DNA of 64,000 nucleotides from an uncultured Pelagibacteraceae bacterium (GTDB taxonomy: Bacteria > Pseudomonadota > Alphaproteobacteria > Pelagibacterales > Pelagibacteraceae). The stretch is taken from assembly GCA_902589395.1 (NCBI GenBank), contig CACIST010000001.1:124001-188000 (forward strand), written 5' to 3'. The first letter of the stretch is position 1, and every line of letters begins with the position of its first letter. The notes under the pieces were generated by a model. It was not told the DNA's origin. It did no database searches and was given only the letters and a program-made list of their open reading frames with translations. The translations under genes were made by a program, and so were the position numbers. Below, one piece after another: positions 50,322 to 59,972 of this stretch.

Positions 50322-50864
50322 ATGTTTATTCAAACTCAAAAAACTCCAAACCCAAATTCTCTCAAATTCCTACCAGGTAAAAGGGTATCAAACGATGGGC
50401 CTTATGAATTTTTAAATGCGAACCAAACACAAATTCCTTTATTAAAAAATATTTTATCAATTAATGGTGTTACAGGAATATTTTTGAGTGAGGATTTTCT
50501 ATCAATTAATAAAATTCAAGGTGAAAAATGGGAAAATATAAAGCATATTGTTATTTCACATTTAAATGAATTCTATGATGAAGGTAATGAGTTTATCATA
50601 AATAAAAAGTCAGAATTAGACAATAGTAACGATTATGGTGAAATTGAAAATAAAATTATTAAAATATTAGAAACTAAAATTAGGCCAGCTGTAGCGAGAG
50701 ATGGTGGAGACATAACATTTAAAGAATTTAATGATGGAAAAGTTACAGTTATATTAAAAGGTAGTTGTTCTGGATGCCCATCTTCAACTTTAACTTTAAA
50801 ACAAGGTGTCCAAAACCTACTTTGTCATTATATACCAGAAGTTAAAGAAGTTTTAGCTGTATAA
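50322..50864 (+). CDS. NifU-like/Nfu Fe-S scaffold protein
   Basis: MFIQTQKTPNPNSLKFLPG Nfu N-terminal domain; GSCSGCPSSTLTLKQGVQNLL CXXC motif. Confidence 0.95.
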   Translation: MFIQTQKTPNPNSLKFLPGKRVSNDGPYEFLNANQTQIPLLKNILSINGVTGIFLSEDFLSINKIQGEKWENIKHIVISHLNEFYDEGNEFIINKKSELDNSNDYGEIENKIIKILETKIRPAVARDGGDITFKEFNDGKVTVILKGSCSGCPSSTLTLKQGVQNLLCHYIPEVKEVLAV

Positions 50865-50900
50865 TATCAACTCTATCATTTATAAGAATTAAGAATAGTT

Positions 50901-51983
50901 ATGAAAAAAAAAAATTTTAGAACAAAACAAGATAACAGTAATCTAAATTTATTTAAAACTATGTTAACAAGTTTAGCTATAATTTTAGTATTCTCAATTT
51001 TACCAAATTCAGTTAGTTTTATAAAAAATAATTTTAAATCAAATGAAGTTGTTCTTAATTCCTCAAAACAAAGTTTTAACGAAACATTAGATAAGCAGAA
51101 TAAAAAAAATAAAATAATAAAAGATACTACAAAAGATAGATTATCATGGAATATCTTTGAAGACATTGATGTTTTTGGTAAAGATGAAGCGGATAACGAT
51201 CCTCAAAGATTGAGCGCCTCAACAATTGAAGAACTATTTAAAGATAATGGATATGATCTCGATACTGTTAAAAAAACTAAATTAGTCAATGTAGGCAATC
51301 AATTAACAAAGCTTCCCAAAGAACTAAAAAATATTGAAAGTCCCAAAAAAAGAAAAAAACTGTTTATTAAAATTGTACTACCATTGGTTATTGAGGAAAA
51401 TCTTAAAATAAGATTTGATCGAAAAAAACTTTTTGAAATTTTAAATAAAAATAATACCTCATCACGTGATAAAGCCTGGTTTGAACTGAAATTTAAACAG
51501 TATGGTATTAAAAATAATGATTTAGCAAAACTTAAAATAAGAATGGATGAAATTCCAGTTTCATTAGCAATAGCTCAAGCTGCAAAAGAAACTGGTTGGG
51601 GAAGTTCGAGATTTGCACAAGAAGGTAATGCATTATTTGGTCAGTGGACTTGGTCTGGTGAAGGTATTAAGCCTTTAGAAGTTGAAAAAGACAAAAAACA
51701 TAAAGTCGCAAAATTTAAAATTTTGAAAGCTTCTGTAAGAGCTTATCAAAGAAATTTAAATACACATCCTAGCTATAAAGAATTTAGAATTGAACGAGCA
51801 ATTCAAAGAGATAATGATGAAAAGTTAGATAGTTTAAAACTAGTTAATTTTTTAGAAAAATATGCTGAAACAGGTCAAGAATATACAGAAGTTCTTAAAA
51901 AAATCATTAATCAGAATTCTTTAACTGATTTTGATGATGTAGATATTTTACCGACAAGTTTAAAAATGAAGAGTCTAATTTAG
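50901..51983 (+). CDS. Bax/glucosaminidase-family cell-wall hydrolase
   Basis: PVSLAIAQAAKETGWGSSRFAQEGNALFGQWTW glucosaminidase motif; N-terminal TM. Confidence 0.88.
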   Translation: MKKKNFRTKQDNSNLNLFKTMLTSLAIILVFSILPNSVSFIKNNFKSNEVVLNSSKQSFNETLDKQNKKNKIIKDTTKDRLSWNIFEDIDVFGKDEADNDPQRLSASTIEELFKDNGYDLDTVKKTKLVNVGNQLTKLPKELKNIESPKKRKKLFIKIVLPLVIEENLKIRFDRKKLFEILNKNNTSSRDKAWFELKFKQYGIKNNDLAKLKIRMDEIPVSLAIAQAAKETGWGSSRFAQEGNALFGQWTWSGEGIKPLEVEKDKKHKVAKFKILKASVRAYQRNLNTHPSYKEFRIERAIQRDNDEKLDSLKLVNFLEKYAETGQEYTEVLKKIINQNSLTDFDDVDILPTSLKMKSLI

Positions 51984-53027
51984 AGTAAATTGAGTTCCAA
52001 ACCATCTCCATCCATCTTTATCCTGCATTGAACAATTAATTCTCCCTCTTCTTGGTAAAAATTTTTCAGTAAAGATAACTTCAATTTTATCTTTTTTATA
52101 ATTTAGTTTTGAATTTTTCCAATCACCACCTTCATTTGAAAAGCAATTTATTTTATTAATTTTAGGTTGATCATTAAAAAATTCTATTACTAGTTTAGGT
52201 GGATTATTAGTTCCTAATAAAAATTTTTCTTCTGGAGCTATGACTTTATATTGAATTGGTAAAAGATTAATTAAAAATTTGAATCTTTCAAGGTCTCCGT
52301 ACTTTTCATTGATTGGAAATCTAGGTAACTCATATTTATCTTTATTTAAATCTATAACTCCTGAATGCTGACCAAAAGCATAGTCAAAATTTTTAGTAAT
52401 ATATTTTTTTTGTTCTAAACTATACTCGCCGAATGGGTAGGAAAAAAATTTAGAGTTATAGCCAAGATTTTTTTCAAATATTTTTATTGATTTAAGAATA
52501 TCTTTTTCGAATTTTTCAAAATTATATTTTACTAAGTATTCATGTGAATGTGAGTGATTTCCAATAAATACAAAATCCTCGTTTGATATCTCTATAATTT
52601 CATCCCAACTCATATAACCTTTGTTACCCACAGCCTCTGTTGAAACAAATAAAATGAAAGGGATCTTATCTCTTTTTAGAATTGGCCATGCATTTAAATA
52701 AAAAGAAGAGAATGCATCATCAATAGTAAGTAAAATTTTTTTTTCTTTACTTACTTTATTAAACTCTAGTTCAAAGTTTTTCGGATTTAAAAAAGAGAAA
52801 TTATTTTCTCTGATAATATTTAAATGTTCTTGAAATACATCAATTTTTATATTGGTAGAGGGATATTTATTTTCCTCAAACCTATGGTACATCAAGGCCA
52901 ATATTCCCTTTTCATTAGGTTCATATTTTTTGTTTACACTATCCGCATATGCATTTAAAAAAAATAGGTAAAAAATGAAAAATTTAATAATTGATGCGGC
53001 TAATGAAAAAATTGTTTTTGTGATCAT
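51975..53027 (-). CDS. Polysaccharide deacetylase family protein
   Basis: ALMYHRFEENKYPSTNI; KKILLTIDDAFSSFY; FIGNHSHSHEYL; FFSYPFGEYS: NodB-fold motifs. Confidence 0.9.
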   Translation of the reverse strand: MITKTIFSLAASIIKFFIFYLFFLNAYADSVNKKYEPNEKGILALMYHRFEENKYPSTNIKIDVFQEHLNIIRENNFSFLNPKNFELEFNKVSKEKKILLTIDDAFSSFYLNAWPILKRDKIPFILFVSTEAVGNKGYMSWDEIIEISNEDFVFIGNHSHSHEYLVKYNFEKFEKDILKSIKIFEKNLGYNSKFFSYPFGEYSLEQKKYITKNFDYAFGQHSGVIDLNKDKYELPRFPINEKYGDLERFKFLINLLPIQYKVIAPEEKFLLGTNNPPKLVIEFFNDQPKINKINCFSNEGGDWKNSKLNYKKDKIEVIFTEKFLPRRGRINCSMQDKDGWRWFGTQFTLN

Positions 53028-53340
53028 TACTGATAAACAATCATATACTAGCAGTTATATAAACAGTAGAGAAAATTTTGATAAATTTATGAAACTACTT
53101 ATAGATTTTTTAAATAAAAAAAAATTAAAAATAGTTGATATAGATAGAATTTTTGTTCATTTGGGACCTGGTAAATTTACAAGTCTTAGAATTTCCTTAT
53201 CTATTGCTAAAGCAATATCTTTAGTAAACAATGCAGTTTTAGTAGGGTTTAAATCAAAAGATTTAACAAATAAAAATTACAAAAATTTAATTAAATTAGA
53301 AAAAAATAAAAGTTTGATAAAACCTATATATTCGAGTTAA
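52975..53340 (+). CDS. tsaB: TsaB-like tRNA t6A biosynthesis protein (short form)
   Basis: MKNLIIDAANEKIVFVIIT... RIFVHLGPGKFTSLRISLSIAKAISL (TsaB GPGSFTGLRIG-like motif); only 121 aa. Confidence 0.78.
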   Translation: MKNLIIDAANEKIVFVIITDKQSYTSSYINSRENFDKFMKLLIDFLNKKKLKIVDIDRIFVHLGPGKFTSLRISLSIAKAISLVNNAVLVGFKSKDLTNKNYKNLIKLEKNKSLIKPIYSS

Positions 53341-53348
53341 AATAAAAT

Positions 53349-53777
53349 ATGTCTGAAACCATAGAACAAATTTGTTTAAAGAAGGGTGTAAAGCTTACTG
53401 ATCAAAGAAAAATAATTGCTAAAGTTTTATCAGAGTCAAAAGAAGTTTATGGTGAGTCAGACCATCCAGATGTCGATGAATTATATCAAAGAGTAACTAA
53501 ATTAGATTCAAAAATAAGTATTGCTACAGTTTATAGAACAGTCAAGCTTTTTGAAGAGTCTGGTATACTGACTAAGCACGATTTTAAGGGTGGAAAAGCA
53601 AGGTATGAAACATTAGTTGAGAGTCATCATGACCACCTTATTGATATTAAATCAGGTGAAATTATTGAGTTTGTTGATGAAGAAATTGAAAAATTACAAA
53701 AAAAAGTTGCAGAGAAGTATGGATACAATTTAGTGGATCATAAATTAGAATTGTATGGAATTAAAAAAAATAAATGA
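53349..53777 (+). CDS. fur: Fur-family transcriptional regulator
   Basis: GVKLTDQRKIIAKVL, HPDVDELYQRV, ISIATVYRTVKLFEESGIL, SHHDHLIDIKSGEIIEF. Confidence 0.93.
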   Translation: MSETIEQICLKKGVKLTDQRKIIAKVLSESKEVYGESDHPDVDELYQRVTKLDSKISIATVYRTVKLFEESGILTKHDFKGGKARYETLVESHHDHLIDIKSGEIIEFVDEEIEKLQKKVAEKYGYNLVDHKLELYGIKKNK

Positions 53778-54400
53778 GTGATATACAAATTCTCAGACCA
53801 TTTGGTCCTTCAATTGTAAAGTTATCAATCCCTGATGATTTAGTTAAAAAATTAAATGATTATACTGATAAAATTATTTTAGATGAAGAAAAAATAACAA
53901 AATTAGATTATTCAAATCAACTTGCGGGAAAGGTAAAACAGGAATTTCTTTTAGAAAATGAGTTTATGCAAGAGATTAAATGGGGAGAATTTTTAGCTAA
54001 AGCTATTAAGGTTTGGTTACAAGATGATTCAAACAAAGAACTAAAATCGATAGATATCATAAGATGTTGGATTGTAAGGCAATTTCAGCATGAGTACAAT
54101 CCTGTACATCTTCATTCAGGCCATATTTCTGGGGTAGGCTATTTAAAAGTTCCAAAAAGTTTCGGTAATGTTTCTGAAAAAAAAAAAATTAATGACAAAG
54201 GTCGCCTTACATTTATACACGGATCTGTAAATTTATTTTCAAAAGCAACATATGTAATCAAACCAGAGGTTGGAGATTTTTATTTATTCCCCAATTATTT
54301 GCTGCATACAGTCTATCCATTTTCAGATACAGAAGAAGAAAGAAGATCAATTTCTTTTAATGCACAATTAGACAAAAATTCAGCAAATTATGCATCATAA
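53774..54400 (+). CDS. Putative 2OG-Fe(II) oxygenase (PF13759-like)
   Basis: YNPVHLHSGHISGVGYLKVPKS ... GDFYLFPNYLLHTVYPF ... RRSISFNAQ. Confidence 0.8.
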   Translation: MSDIQILRPFGPSIVKLSIPDDLVKKLNDYTDKIILDEEKITKLDYSNQLAGKVKQEFLLENEFMQEIKWGEFLAKAIKVWLQDDSNKELKSIDIIRCWIVRQFQHEYNPVHLHSGHISGVGYLKVPKSFGNVSEKKKINDKGRLTFIHGSVNLFSKATYVIKPEVGDFYLFPNYLLHTVYPFSDTEEERRSISFNAQLDKNSANYAS

Positions 54401-55741
54401 ATGATAAAAAACAAAAAAAATGTATATATAAAGACTTTTGGATGTCAAATGAATGAATATGATTCCAATAGAATTTATGACTCTGTTAGTAAATTAGGTT
54501 TTATTAAAACTACCAATCAATTAAATGCAGATTGTTATATTTTAAATACCTGCCATATACGTGATAAAGCTAAAGAAAAAGTTTATCATGAAATTGGTAG
54601 AGTAAAAAAATTATATAGAGATAAAAAAAAACCAATAATCATTATTGCGGGCTGTGTTGCACAGGCTGAAAATGAGGAAATGGTAAAAAGAGAACCATAT
54701 ATAGATATTATTCTAGGACCTCAATCTTATCATAAAGTAAACGATTTATTAAAAAATCATATTGCAAATTTAAAACAAGAAGAAACTGAATTTGATACTA
54801 TAAGCAAGTTTGGATATTTTGATCAAATTAAAAATAATAATGATAAAATATCAGCTTTTTTAACCATTCAAGAGGGATGTGATAAATTTTGCCATTTTTG
54901 TGTGGTGCCATACACGCGAGGACCTGAGTATTCTAGACCATTTAATAAAATTATATCTGAGGCAGAACAATTAATAAAAAATGGAGCAAAAGAAATAACT
55001 TTACTTGGTCAAAATGTTAATGCTTATTCATTTACAGAAAATTCTAAAGAATATAGGATATCTAACTTAATAAATCATTTAGACCATTTTACAGAGTTAG
55101 AGAGAATAAGATATACTACCTCGCATCCTAGGGATATGACAGATGACTTAATTGAATGTTATTCTTCAAGTCATAAATTAATGCCTTTTGTTCATCTACC
55201 CATTCAAAGTGGCTCTAATAAGATGCTAGAGTTAATGAATAGAAAACATACTGTAGATGATTATTTAAAAATTTATGAAAGACTCAAAAAAATTAATAAA
55301 GAGATAGAATTTTCAAGTGATTTTATCATTGGTTATCCCGGAGAAACCCAAAAGGATTTTGAAGATACATTAGACCTGATAAAAAGAATAAAATTTATTA
55401 ATTCTTTTTCCTTCATTTTTAGTCCTAGACCAGGGACAAAAGCATCCACATTAAAGATGATTGATAAAAATTTAGCTAAAGAAAGACTTACCATAATTCA
55501 GGAAAAATTATTTAATAACCAAAAAGAAAAAAATAAATCTTTAGAAAATAGTATAGTCGATGTGCTAGTTGAAAATAAAATGGAAAAACAAAATAAATTA
55601 TTTGGAAGAAATAAATATATTTCGCCTGTAATTTTTGATGGAAATGAAAATCTTATTAGTAAAGTTGTAAAAGTAAAAGTTCAAAATAGTAATCAGAACA
55701 CATTATTCGGATTACTAGATAAAAAAAAGAAAGCTGCTTGA
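54401..55741 (+). CDS. miaB: tRNA-2-methylthio-N6-dimethylallyladenosine synthase MiaB
   Basis: KTFGCQMNEYDSNRI; EGCDKFCHFCVVPYTRG radical SAM CXXXCXXC. Confidence 0.97.
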   Translation: MIKNKKNVYIKTFGCQMNEYDSNRIYDSVSKLGFIKTTNQLNADCYILNTCHIRDKAKEKVYHEIGRVKKLYRDKKKPIIIIAGCVAQAENEEMVKREPYIDIILGPQSYHKVNDLLKNHIANLKQEETEFDTISKFGYFDQIKNNNDKISAFLTIQEGCDKFCHFCVVPYTRGPEYSRPFNKIISEAEQLIKNGAKEITLLGQNVNAYSFTENSKEYRISNLINHLDHFTELERIRYTTSHPRDMTDDLIECYSSSHKLMPFVHLPIQSGSNKMLELMNRKHTVDDYLKIYERLKKINKEIEFSSDFIIGYPGETQKDFEDTLDLIKRIKFINSFSFIFSPRPGTKASTLKMIDKNLAKERLTIIQEKLFNNQKEKNKSLENSIVDVLVENKMEKQNKLFGRNKYISPVIFDGNENLISKVVKVKVQNSNQNTLFGLLDKKKKAA

Positions 55742-55742
55742 A

Positions 55743-56750
55743 TTGAGTAATTTAAACAAAAAAAAAATTATTTCAGAATTAAAATATGTATATTCTGAAA
55801 ATAATTCTTTAAGTATAATATTTCCGAATAATGATTTGTTACTTGGGGTAGGAGGTGAATTTAATAATAATTTAAAGGAATTAGAAAACATTACGAAAAC
55901 TAGCTTATATTCAAGAGGGAATTCTATCTTAGTAAAAAGTGATCCTGAAAAGAATGATTTGATCAAAAATGCTATACAATTTTTGACTGAACAATTTTTA
56001 ATTAATGGAACAATTGAAAAAAAAGATATAATTTCTTCCATAAATGAATTTATGATTGACGAAAAAAATAACTTTGAAAAAAAAGTAGAGTATATAATTA
56101 AAACTCCAAAAAAATCTGTAATCCCAAGGTCTGAAAGGCAGAAAGATTATGTAAGAGCCCTCAAGGAGTCAGATATAATTATTTCTGCTGGGCCAGCTGG
56201 AACAGGTAAAACTTTTTTAGCAGTAGCTGTTGCCCTAACTATGTTGTTAGACAAGAAAATAGAAAGAATAATTCTCTCTAGGCCGGCTGTTGAGGCTGGA
56301 GAAAGACTTGGATTTTTACCTGGTGATATGCGAGATAAGGTAGATCCGTACCTTAGACCATTATACGATTCTTTGTATGATCTGTTAGATTTCGAAAAGA
56401 TACAAAAAAAAATTGAAGTAGGTGATATAGAAATAGCTCCTCTAGCTTTCATGAGAGGTAGAACTTTAAAAAATTCTTTTGCAATTCTTGATGAGGCACA
56501 AAACGCAACAGATACACAGATTAAAATGTTTTTGACTAGAATTGGAGAGAATTCCAAGATAGTAATAAATGGTGATCCTTCTCAAATAGACTTGCCTAAT
56601 AAATCACTTTCAGGTCTATACAGATCAAAAAAATTATTAGGGCATTTAAAAGAAATTTCTGTTGTTGATTTTAATCATAGAGATGTGGTTAGACATCCAC
56701 TCGTATCTAAAATTGTTAAGGCATATTCAGATCAAAGCTCAGACGGATGA
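55743..56750 (+). CDS. PhoH-like ATPase
   Basis: TTG start; GPAGTGKTFLAVAVALTMLL; SRPAVEAGERLGFLPGDMRDKVDPYLRPLYD; ILDEAQNAT. Confidence 0.95.
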   Translation: MSNLNKKKIISELKYVYSENNSLSIIFPNNDLLLGVGGEFNNNLKELENITKTSLYSRGNSILVKSDPEKNDLIKNAIQFLTEQFLINGTIEKKDIISSINEFMIDEKNNFEKKVEYIIKTPKKSVIPRSERQKDYVRALKESDIIISAGPAGTGKTFLAVAVALTMLLDKKIERIILSRPAVEAGERLGFLPGDMRDKVDPYLRPLYDSLYDLLDFEKIQKKIEVGDIEIAPLAFMRGRTLKNSFAILDEAQNATDTQIKMFLTRIGENSKIVINGDPSQIDLPNKSLSGLYRSKKLLGHLKEISVVDFNHRDVVRHPLVSKIVKAYSDQSSDG

Positions 56751-57184
56751 TAAAAGCCAATGTAATAGCTGGCTACTCAAGTTGGAAAAAAATTATAAAA
56801 AAACCAGACAATTATTTCAAGAAAAGACTTAAAATATTATCCAAAGCACCTTTATTTAAAAAAAAAAATCATGAATTCTCGATACTCTTGACCAATGACA
56901 TGAAAATGAAATATTTAAATCTTAAATTTAGAAAAAAAAATAAAACTACTGATGTTTTATCTTTTCCAATGAAAATAAAAGAGAAAAAAAGACTATATGT
57001 AGGTGACATAGCAATTAGCTATGAAATTATTAAAGAACGATCAAAAAAAACAAATTTCTTTTTAGAGTTTGATAAAACTTGGATACATGGATATCTTCAT
57101 TTAATTGGTCATGATCATAAAAAATTAAATGATTTTAAAAAAATGTCTAAAAAAGAAAAATTAATATTGAATTATTTTCATTAA
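56747..57184 (+). CDS. ybeY: Endoribonuclease YbeY
   Basis: YLNLKFRKKNKTTDVLSFPM; HGYLHLIGHDH. Confidence 0.94.
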   Translation: MIKANVIAGYSSWKKIIKKPDNYFKKRLKILSKAPLFKKKNHEFSILLTNDMKMKYLNLKFRKKNKTTDVLSFPMKIKEKKRLYVGDIAISYEIIKERSKKTNFFLEFDKTWIHGYLHLIGHDHKKLNDFKKMSKKEKLILNYFH

Positions 57185-57189
57185 TTAAA

Positions 57190-58713
57190 TTGACTTTATT
57201 GAACAAATATAAAATTCTATTATATATATCCGTATTTTCATTTGGTTTACTATCTTCTTTTAGTCTTCCACCTTACAATTTGTTTTACATAAATTTATTT
57301 TCATACCCAGCTCTTCTTTGGACATTACTATTTTATTCAAAAGATAAAATTGTTTCATTTAATATTGGATGGATATTTGGATTTGGTTATTTTATGTCAA
57401 ATTTATATTGGATAACGAATTCATTAACTTTTGAAGATATCTTTAAACCTTTCATACCATTTGCTCTAATTTTAATTCCGTTATTTTTAGGATTATTTTA
57501 TGGTTTTTCAACATTAGTTTTTTCATTTTTAAACCCAAAAAAAAATCTTTTATCAATTTTAATTTTGGCTACAACTATATCTATATTTGAATATATCAGA
57601 GGTTTCTTATTTGGTGGTTTTCCCTGGAACTTAATTTCTTTTAGTTTTGTAAATTATTTAGAATTTATTCAAATACTCTCTATAACAGGGACTTATGCTT
57701 TTAATTCATTGGTTATTTTATTATTTTTATTTCCAACAACTTTATTCTTTAATTACAAAAAAAAGATAAAAATATGTATATTTATTCTTTCTCTATCAGC
57801 TCTTTTAACTAATTATTTTTGGGGTAACTCAAATTTGAGACAGTTTGAAATGATTGAAAAAAAAGATTTAGGTTTTAATATCAAGATAGTTTCTCCTACA
57901 ATTAATATTAATAGATATTTTCAAAATGAAAATCCTAGTGAATTTATACTTGAATTGATTGATATTTCTAACCCGAATCCATCAGTCGAAACATTATTTA
58001 TTTTACCTGAAGGTATTCTTTCAAGTATTTATTTTGATGACCTTAAACAATTTAAAACTCTATTCTCAAATAATTTTTCAGAAAAACATAAGATTATTTT
58101 GGGCATGAACATAAATGAAAAACAAAAGATTTATAATTCGCTTTTAGTGGTCAATAATGATCTAAATATATTGCAAAAATACTACAAAAATAAATTGGTA
58201 CCATTTGGAGAGTTTTTACCTTTTGAAAACGTATTAAGTAATTTGGGGTTTAAAAAAATCACTCAAGGTTATCAATCTTTCTCCGCAGATAATCAAAGAG
58301 ATCTACTTAAACTCAATAATTATAGTTTTATCCCACTTATTTGTTATGAAATTATTTACTCTGGTAAAATAAATAACAGTAAAAAAAATTATGACTTTAT
58401 ATTAAACATCTCCGAAGATGGTTGGTTTGGAAATTCTATTGGTCCATACCAGCATTACTCTCACTCAATTTTCAGATCTATTGAGGAAGGTAAACCAGTC
58501 ATCCGCTCATCAAATAATGGTATTTCAGCATTTATTAATCCAAAAGGACAAGTAATTGATAAAATTTTAACAACCGATAAGGGATTTATTGAGATACAGT
58601 CTTTCAAAAAGTCCAATAAAACAATCTTTAGTTCTTATGGTAATAAGATCTTCTTTTATTTTCTATCTATTTATATTAGTTTAATTTTTTTTTTTAAAAT
58701 ACGGGGGAATTAA
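57190..58713 (+). CDS. lnt: Apolipoprotein N-acyltransferase
   Basis: TTG start; N-terminal TM domain; [40 protein letters not shown]. Confidence 0.94.
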   Translation: MTLLNKYKILLYISVFSFGLLSSFSLPPYNLFYINLFSYPALLWTLLFYSKDKIVSFNIGWIFGFGYFMSNLYWITNSLTFEDIFKPFIPFALILIPLFLGLFYGFSTLVFSFLNPKKNLLSILILATTISIFEYIRGFLFGGFPWNLISFSFVNYLEFIQILSITGTYAFNSLVILLFLFPTTLFFNYKKKIKICIFILSLSALLTNYFWGNSNLRQFEMIEKKDLGFNIKIVSPTININRYFQNENPSEFILELIDISNPNPSVETLFILPEGILSSIYFDDLKQFKTLFSNNFSEKHKIILGMNINEKQKIYNSLLVVNNDLNILQKYYKNKLVPFGEFLPFENVLSNLGFKKITQGYQSFSADNQRDLLKLNNYSFIPLICYEIIYSGKINNSKKNYDFILNISEDGWFGNSIGPYQHYSHSIFRSIEEGKPVIRSSNNGISAFINPKGQVIDKILTTDKGFIEIQSFKKSNKTIFSSYGNKIFFYFLSIYISLIFFFKIRGN

Positions 58714-59876
58714 TGAAGAAAAATTTTTTATTTACTAGTGAGTCAGTGTCAGAAGGACACCCAGATAAAGTTTGTGACAGAATTTCAGACATGGTTGTGG
58801 ACAGTTTTTTAGCTTCCGAACCCCAAGCAAGAGTTGCTTGTGAAACGTTAACAACAACGAATAAAGTTGTATTAGCAGGAGAAGTAAGAGGACCAGAACT
58901 TAAAGAAGATGAGTTAATATCAAAAGTTAGAGATTGTATCAAAGATATTGGTTATGACCAAGAAGGCTTTTCTTGGAAAGAGCAAACTAAAATTGAAACA
59001 CATTTACACTCGCAATCTGCTGATATTGCAATGGGAGTAGACTCTGCAGGAAATAAAGATGAAGGTGCTGGGGATCAGGGAATTATGTTTGGTTATGCTT
59101 GTAACGAAACAGATGTATTGATGCCAGCCCCAATTCATTATTCACATAAAATATTAAGATTAATGGCTGAAGATAGAAAGTCAGGAAAGTTAAATGGAAT
59201 AGAGCCAGACTCAAAAAGTCAAATTACAATTGAGTACAAAGATGGTATGCCGGCTGCCGTAACATCAGTAGTTATTTCTACACAACATTCGAAAGATGTT
59301 ACATTATCCAAAGTTAAAGAACTTTGTATGCCTTACATAGAGAGATCTATCCCTAAAAATTTATTGGGTAGTCTTGATGAAAAAGAAATTTATATCAACC
59401 CTACTGGAAATTTTGTAATTGGTGGCCCAGATGGAGATAGTGGTTTAACTGGAAGAAAAATTATTGTTGATACATACGGTGGAGCTGCACCACATGGAGG
59501 AGGTGCATTTTCTGGAAAAGATCCTACAAAAGTTGATAGATCAGCTGCTTATGCTTCAAGGTATTTGGCCAAGAATGTTGTAGCATCAAAAATTGCTGAC
59601 AAGTGTTTAATTCAATTAGCTTATGCTATTGGAGTGTCTAAACCTCTGTCAATTTATGTAGATTTGTTTGATAATGATGAAGAGAAGAATTTGCATGTAG
59701 AAAAACTTATCAAAGAAAATTTTGATCTTAGCCCGAGAGGAATTAGAGAAATGTTAGGTTTAAACAAACCTATTTATGAAAAAACAGCTGCTTACGGTCA
59801 CTTTGGCAGAATACCTGAGAACGATGGCTCATTTTCATGGGAAAAAACAGACAAATCTGGAGTTTTTAGTAACTAA
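58713..59876 (+). CDS. metK: S-adenosylmethionine synthetase
   Basis: [49 protein letters not shown]. Confidence 0.98.
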   Translation: MKKNFLFTSESVSEGHPDKVCDRISDMVVDSFLASEPQARVACETLTTTNKVVLAGEVRGPELKEDELISKVRDCIKDIGYDQEGFSWKEQTKIETHLHSQSADIAMGVDSAGNKDEGAGDQGIMFGYACNETDVLMPAPIHYSHKILRLMAEDRKSGKLNGIEPDSKSQITIEYKDGMPAAVTSVVISTQHSKDVTLSKVKELCMPYIERSIPKNLLGSLDEKEIYINPTGNFVIGGPDGDSGLTGRKIIVDTYGGAAPHGGGAFSGKDPTKVDRSAAYASRYLAKNVVASKIADKCLIQLAYAIGVSKPLSIYVDLFDNDEEKNLHVEKLIKENFDLSPRGIREMLGLNKPIYEKTAAYGHFGRIPENDGSFSWEKTDKSGVFSN

Positions 59877-59932
59877 ATATTGTTGATAATCAATAAAAAA
59901 TAACTATATTCCAAGTACATTGTTGAAATTTC

Positions 59933-59960
59933 AAAAATGGGCTTAGGCCCATTTTTTTTT
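59933..59960 (+). terminator. Intrinsic terminator/attenuator-like hairpin between metK and nusA
   Basis: AAAAATGGGC-TTAG-GCCCATTTTTTTTT: 10-bp stem, 4-nt loop, T tract; T tract ends 12 bp before nusA ATG. Confidence 0.85.
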
Positions 59961-59972
59961 GGCTAAAAAATT

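Noticed and set aside
56147-56557. 136-aa minus-strand ORF over phoH
   Set aside because: Antisense shadow of a conserved ATPase; no RBS or family motif evident.
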